From Acidobacteriota bacterium (GTDB lineage Bacteria; Acidobacteriota; Terriglobia; Terriglobales; Acidobacteriaceae): a DNA stretch of 5,759 bases. The translations under genes were made by a program, and so were the position numbers. Location of the stretch: positions 1 through 5,759 of the forward strand of contig JAJZDO010000130.1 in NCBI GenBank assembly GCA_021805955.1. The letters run 5' to 3'. Below, in pieces: positions 4,006 to 5,759 of this stretch; positions within the stretch are counted from its first letter, which is position 1; every line of letters starts with the position of its first letter. Under the pieces are notes generated by a model. That model ran no database searches. It worked only from the letters and a program-made list of their open reading frames with translations, and had not been told where the DNA came from.

Positions 4006-4526
4006 TCCCCGTGCTGGGTCTGGCGCTCACCTACTTGGGTCTGCGGGCGAACAGTCCTACCTTGTACGACTCAAATGCGAGCGTCTCCGGAGACCAACTT
4101 TCGGTGACGATAACCAACAAGGGAAGAACTGCGCGAATTGGTAAGGGGTGGTGCGGAGCGGGCGCCTTCCTCACGCCGGGAACGGCTCAGATCACAAAAT
4201 TTATAAATGCCTCGACGCCTGACATTTTTTCGCGCTCTTTCCTCGCTCCTGACCAGCAGGACACTCTTGACATGCTTGTACCGGTTTCAATCAATCCCGA
4301 TGTCGCGATGCGGATGAATCCGCTCATGCTGCGTTTGAACCCTGATACTAACTGGGGTGTAGTCTGCAGCATTCCTTATTGGGACACGTTGGGCAAATGG
4401 TTCAAGTCCGATTCGTTGAATCTCTGCTATGAAGTCCAACCTACTGGACGGGGAAATGAGCGCCATGCAGTTATGTGTTCAGCGGAGTCGGTGGATAGGA
4501 TGATGCGAGAGCTAGGTGCTCAATAG
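3930..4526 (+). CDS. Unrecognised membrane-anchored protein with four cysteines
   Basis: I do not recognise this 198-residue protein. A basic N-terminal stretch (MPKSKAATMPPVKQPKSYRG) precedes one membrane helix at about residues 20-39 (LLAFLIPVLGLALTYLGLRA). By the positive-inside rule the remaining 155 or so residues should face the periplasm. That part begins with strand-like segments (DQLSVTITNKG, resembling an Ig-like or CARDB-like fold) and carries four cysteines (75, 146, 166, 183) in WCGAGAF, VVCSIPYW, LCYEV and VMCSAES. These could form two disulfides if exported. ATG 3930 is chosen because it gives a normal topology; an in-frame GTG at 3897 would add 11 residues without a ribosome binding site. 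Third-position GC is moderate, about 60 percent by eye, so it codes for protein but is somewhat less GC-biased than its neighbours. It follows the glutaredoxin-like gene by 121 bases. Function unknown; accessory gene likely. Confidence 0.72.
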   Translation: MPKSKAATMPPVKQPKSYRGLLAFLIPVLGLALTYLGLRANSPTLYDSNASVSGDQLSVTITNKGRTARIGKGWCGAGAFLTPGTAQITKFINASTPDIFSRSFLAPDQQDTLDMLVPVSINPDVAMRMNPLMLRLNPDTNWGVVCSIPYWDTLGKWFKSDSLNLCYEVQPTGRGNERHAVMCSAESVDRMMRELGAQ

Positions 4527-4606
4527 CAGTGATTCGCAATACTCTCAGCAAACTGGAAATCAGGCCGCATGGCTCGCCCACGGATGAGGGTATTTTGATC
4601 CATTTC

Positions 4607-4679
4607 GAGAGTTCTGCGTAAGAACTCCTTCTGGGTACGGCTTACTCCCCGGAAACGGGCTTCGCGTTAGTGAACTCTC
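4607..4679. repeat. Nested, mutually exclusive inverted repeats
   Basis: GAGTTCT (4609-4615) and AGAACTC (4621-4627) form a perfect 7-bp hairpin with a 5-base loop. Overlapping it, GAGAGTTC (4607-4614) can instead pair over 8 bp with GAACTCTC (4672-4679). Inside this outer stem, GTAAG (4618-4622) can pair with CTTAC (4641-4645), and CCCG-GAAA-CGGG (4648-4659) forms a small stem capped by a GNRA-type tetraloop. The two arrangements cannot coexist. No T-run follows. This could be a structured transcript end, a small RNA or a decayed mobile-element end; nothing known was matched. Confidence 0.4.
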
Positions 4680-4783
4680 AATAAGTGAATAATCGCCAAT
4701 GCACTCATTGACCTCGATTACTCTCCGGGGCACTCGGCGAGCAATTACGAATCTGCTTGTCTCCGGAAAATATGCGAGATGCC

Positions 4784-4803
4784 AAATTGACCGAAATTGA
4801 CGA
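4784..4803. repeat. Two adjacent 10-bp near-repeats
   Basis: AAATTGACCG is followed directly by AAATTGACGA, so AAATTGAC occurs twice with a 10-base period, one helical turn. It could be a pair of binding half-sites, but it lies downstream of both flanking genes, where no promoter is expected. Confidence 0.3.
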
Positions 4804-4866
4804 CGACAGGCCGGTCCACCCAAACCAAGCATTCAGGCGTGCATCGGACGGATGGTTTAGTAGAAC

Positions 4867-5759
4867 CTACGAGCCTTTTTCAACTTGATAGTGGAAGGGG
4901 TCGCCGCGCTCCTTGGCCATCGATTCCACTACCTTGAGAAAAGCGAGGGAGGCGTGCGACAGGTTGGCTTGCCTGCGATGGATGATGCGCAGGCGGCGCT
5001 CAAAGGACAACTCCGGCACGCGCAACTGCACCAGTTCTCCGCGTTCGATTTCCTGTCGCGCGGTCAGGCCGGGCAGCAGGGCCACGCCGTTTCCCATGGC
5101 GACGAAGCGTTTGATGGCCTCCAGACTGGGCAATTCCACCTCCATGTTGAGAGGCGTGCGGTGGCGCTGGAACGCCTGCACCACCTTCTGCCGCAGCGGC
5201 GACGGAACGTTGTGCGCGACAAAATTTTCCGCTCCCAATTCGCGGATCGAGACTTCTTTCGCGCGCGCCAGCGGATGGCCGGGATGCATGACAAACACCA
5301 ACTCATCGCGATAGACGACAATCGAGCGAATCTGCGGATCGTCGGGCCGGTAGGAAATGACGCCCAACTCCACCGAGTGCTTCATCAGCTCCTCCGCCAT
5401 GCGACTGGCCAGCGAGCGCTGGACGGTGACGTGAATTTGCGGGGACAGGCGGCGAAAGACATCGACCACGGGCAGCAGATACAGGCAGGTATATTCGTTG
5501 GCCGCGACACTCAACCGTCCGCGATGGAGCGAGCGCAATTCCGACAACGCCGTGGTCGCCTCGCCGCGGAGATTTAGCAACCGCTCCGCATACTCCCGCA
5601 ATACCTCGCCCGCGGCGGTCAAGGTGGCATCGCGGACGGCGCGGTCGAAGAGAACTTCGTCCATTTCGACTTCGAGTTTGCGAATCACCTGGCTGACGGC
5701 CGGCTGGGTGCGATGCAACTTTACGGCGGCGCGAGAGAAGCTCTTTTCCTCGGCAAAAT
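4867..5759 (-). CDS. LysR-type transcriptional regulator (N terminus off window)
   Basis: This is a LysR-family DNA-binding regulator read on the minus strand, with the start beyond the right edge. The visible protein begins FAEEKSFSRAAVKL and continues with the winged helix-turn-helix core HRTQPAVSQVIRKLE, then FDR and LTAAGEVLREYAERLL (linker helix). About 297 residues are visible, so only about 10 N-terminal residues are missing from a normal length of a little over 300. The C-terminal effector domain has the usual landmarks: RGRLSVAANEYTCLYLLP, the ELGVISYRPDDP stretch, RDELVFVMHPGHPLA, SLEAIKRFVAMGNGVALLPG. An internal TTG at 5716-5718 is not the start because the helix-turn-helix runs through it. 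LysR regulators often control a divergent neighbour; here that neighbour would lie outside the window. The effector cannot be told from the sequence. The stop is TAG at 4867-4869. Confidence 0.95.
   Translation of the reverse strand, partial: FAEEKSFSRAAVKLHRTQPAVSQVIRKLEVEMDEVLFDRAVRDATLTAAGEVLREYAERLLNLRGEATTALSELRSLHRGRLSVAANEYTCLYLLPVVDVFRRLSPQIHVTVQRSLASRMAEELMKHSVELGVISYRPDDPQIRSIVVYRDELVFVMHPGHPLARAKEVSIRELGAENFVAHNVPSPLRQKVVQAFQRHRTPLNMEVELPSLEAIKRFVAMGNGVALLPGLTARQEIERGELVQLRVPELSFERRLRIIHRRQANLSHASLAFLKVVESMAKERGDPFHYQVEKGS

Larger units (their letters stand above)
4527..4866. other. Convergent spacer with inverted repeats, no recognised gene
   Basis: About 340 bases between the ends of the four-Cys gene and the LysR-type gene. 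By eye it is more AT-rich than the flanks. A minus-strand frame of 90 codons exists (4560-4832), but its codon use is not coding-like and it has no ribosome binding site. I see no standard intrinsic terminator for either gene. The notable content is a set of inverted repeats at 4607-4679 and a short direct repeat at 4784-4803, listed separately. Confidence 0.55.

Noticed and set aside
4560..4832. 90-codon minus-strand frame in the spacer
   Set aside because: Codon third positions show no G/C bias, there is no ribosome binding site, and the product has no recognisable features.
4822..4858. AAACCA...TGGTTT inverted repeat as terminator of the LysR-type gene
   Set aside because: Stem of only 6 bp, mostly A/T-side, with a 25-base loop and no T-run after it on the minus strand.
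4885..5577. Long plus-strand frame opposite the LysR-type gene
   Set aside because: It is the antisense shadow of a gene with clear LysR motifs; its His/Gln/Arg-rich product is typical of antisense frames in GC-rich DNA.

Overview
The window looks like a chromosomal segment from a Gram-negative soil-type bacterium. Acidobacteriota is my best guess, with moderate confidence. By eye the GC content is moderately high. The reasons are the wording of the IspF protein (DSHAFKPG, HSDGDVLLHAITDALLGA, KAKTPEGL), the small outer-membrane beta-barrel proteins ending in Phe, and a Spy/CpxP-like LTxxQ protein. No RNA genes, CRISPR arrays, insertion sequences or phage genes are visible.

Layout. Left edge, + strand: the C-terminal end of ispD (1-236), then ispF (448-1053). 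These encode two enzymes of the non-mevalonate (MEP) isoprenoid pathway, separated by 211 bases. Convergent to them on the - strand are two tandem, clearly paralogous small outer-membrane barrel genes (1114-1746 and 1894-2490). Upstream of those on the same strand is a Spy/CpxP-like periplasmic protein (2730-3224) with a convincing intrinsic terminator behind it (2667-2703). The barrel pair is therefore probably transcribed separately from it. A possible small extra gene (3294-3533, -) lies just upstream of the Spy-like gene.

From 3551 the strand changes. A glutaredoxin-like thiol-disulfide protein (3551-3808, +) is followed by an unrecognised membrane-anchored protein with four cysteines outside the anchor (3930-4526, +). 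Both have TACAAT exactly six bases before the ATG, which suggests leaderless transcripts. After a 340-base convergent spacer with nested inverted repeats, a LysR-type regulator (4867 to beyond 5759, -) runs off the right edge with only its first residues missing.

How the parts relate. ispD and ispF are consecutive in purpose (steps 3 and 5 of the MEP pathway). The Spy-like protein and the barrel proteins are all envelope proteins; a periplasmic chaperone next to its potential clients is a reasonable but unproven link. The glutaredoxin-like and four-Cys proteins share a thiol theme, which is only suggestive. I do not see a clear new multi-gene system. The most interesting points are the altered CDP-binding loop of IspF, the shared TACAAT-N6-ATG starts, the start-site conflict at 3909-3932, and the orphan four-Cys protein.
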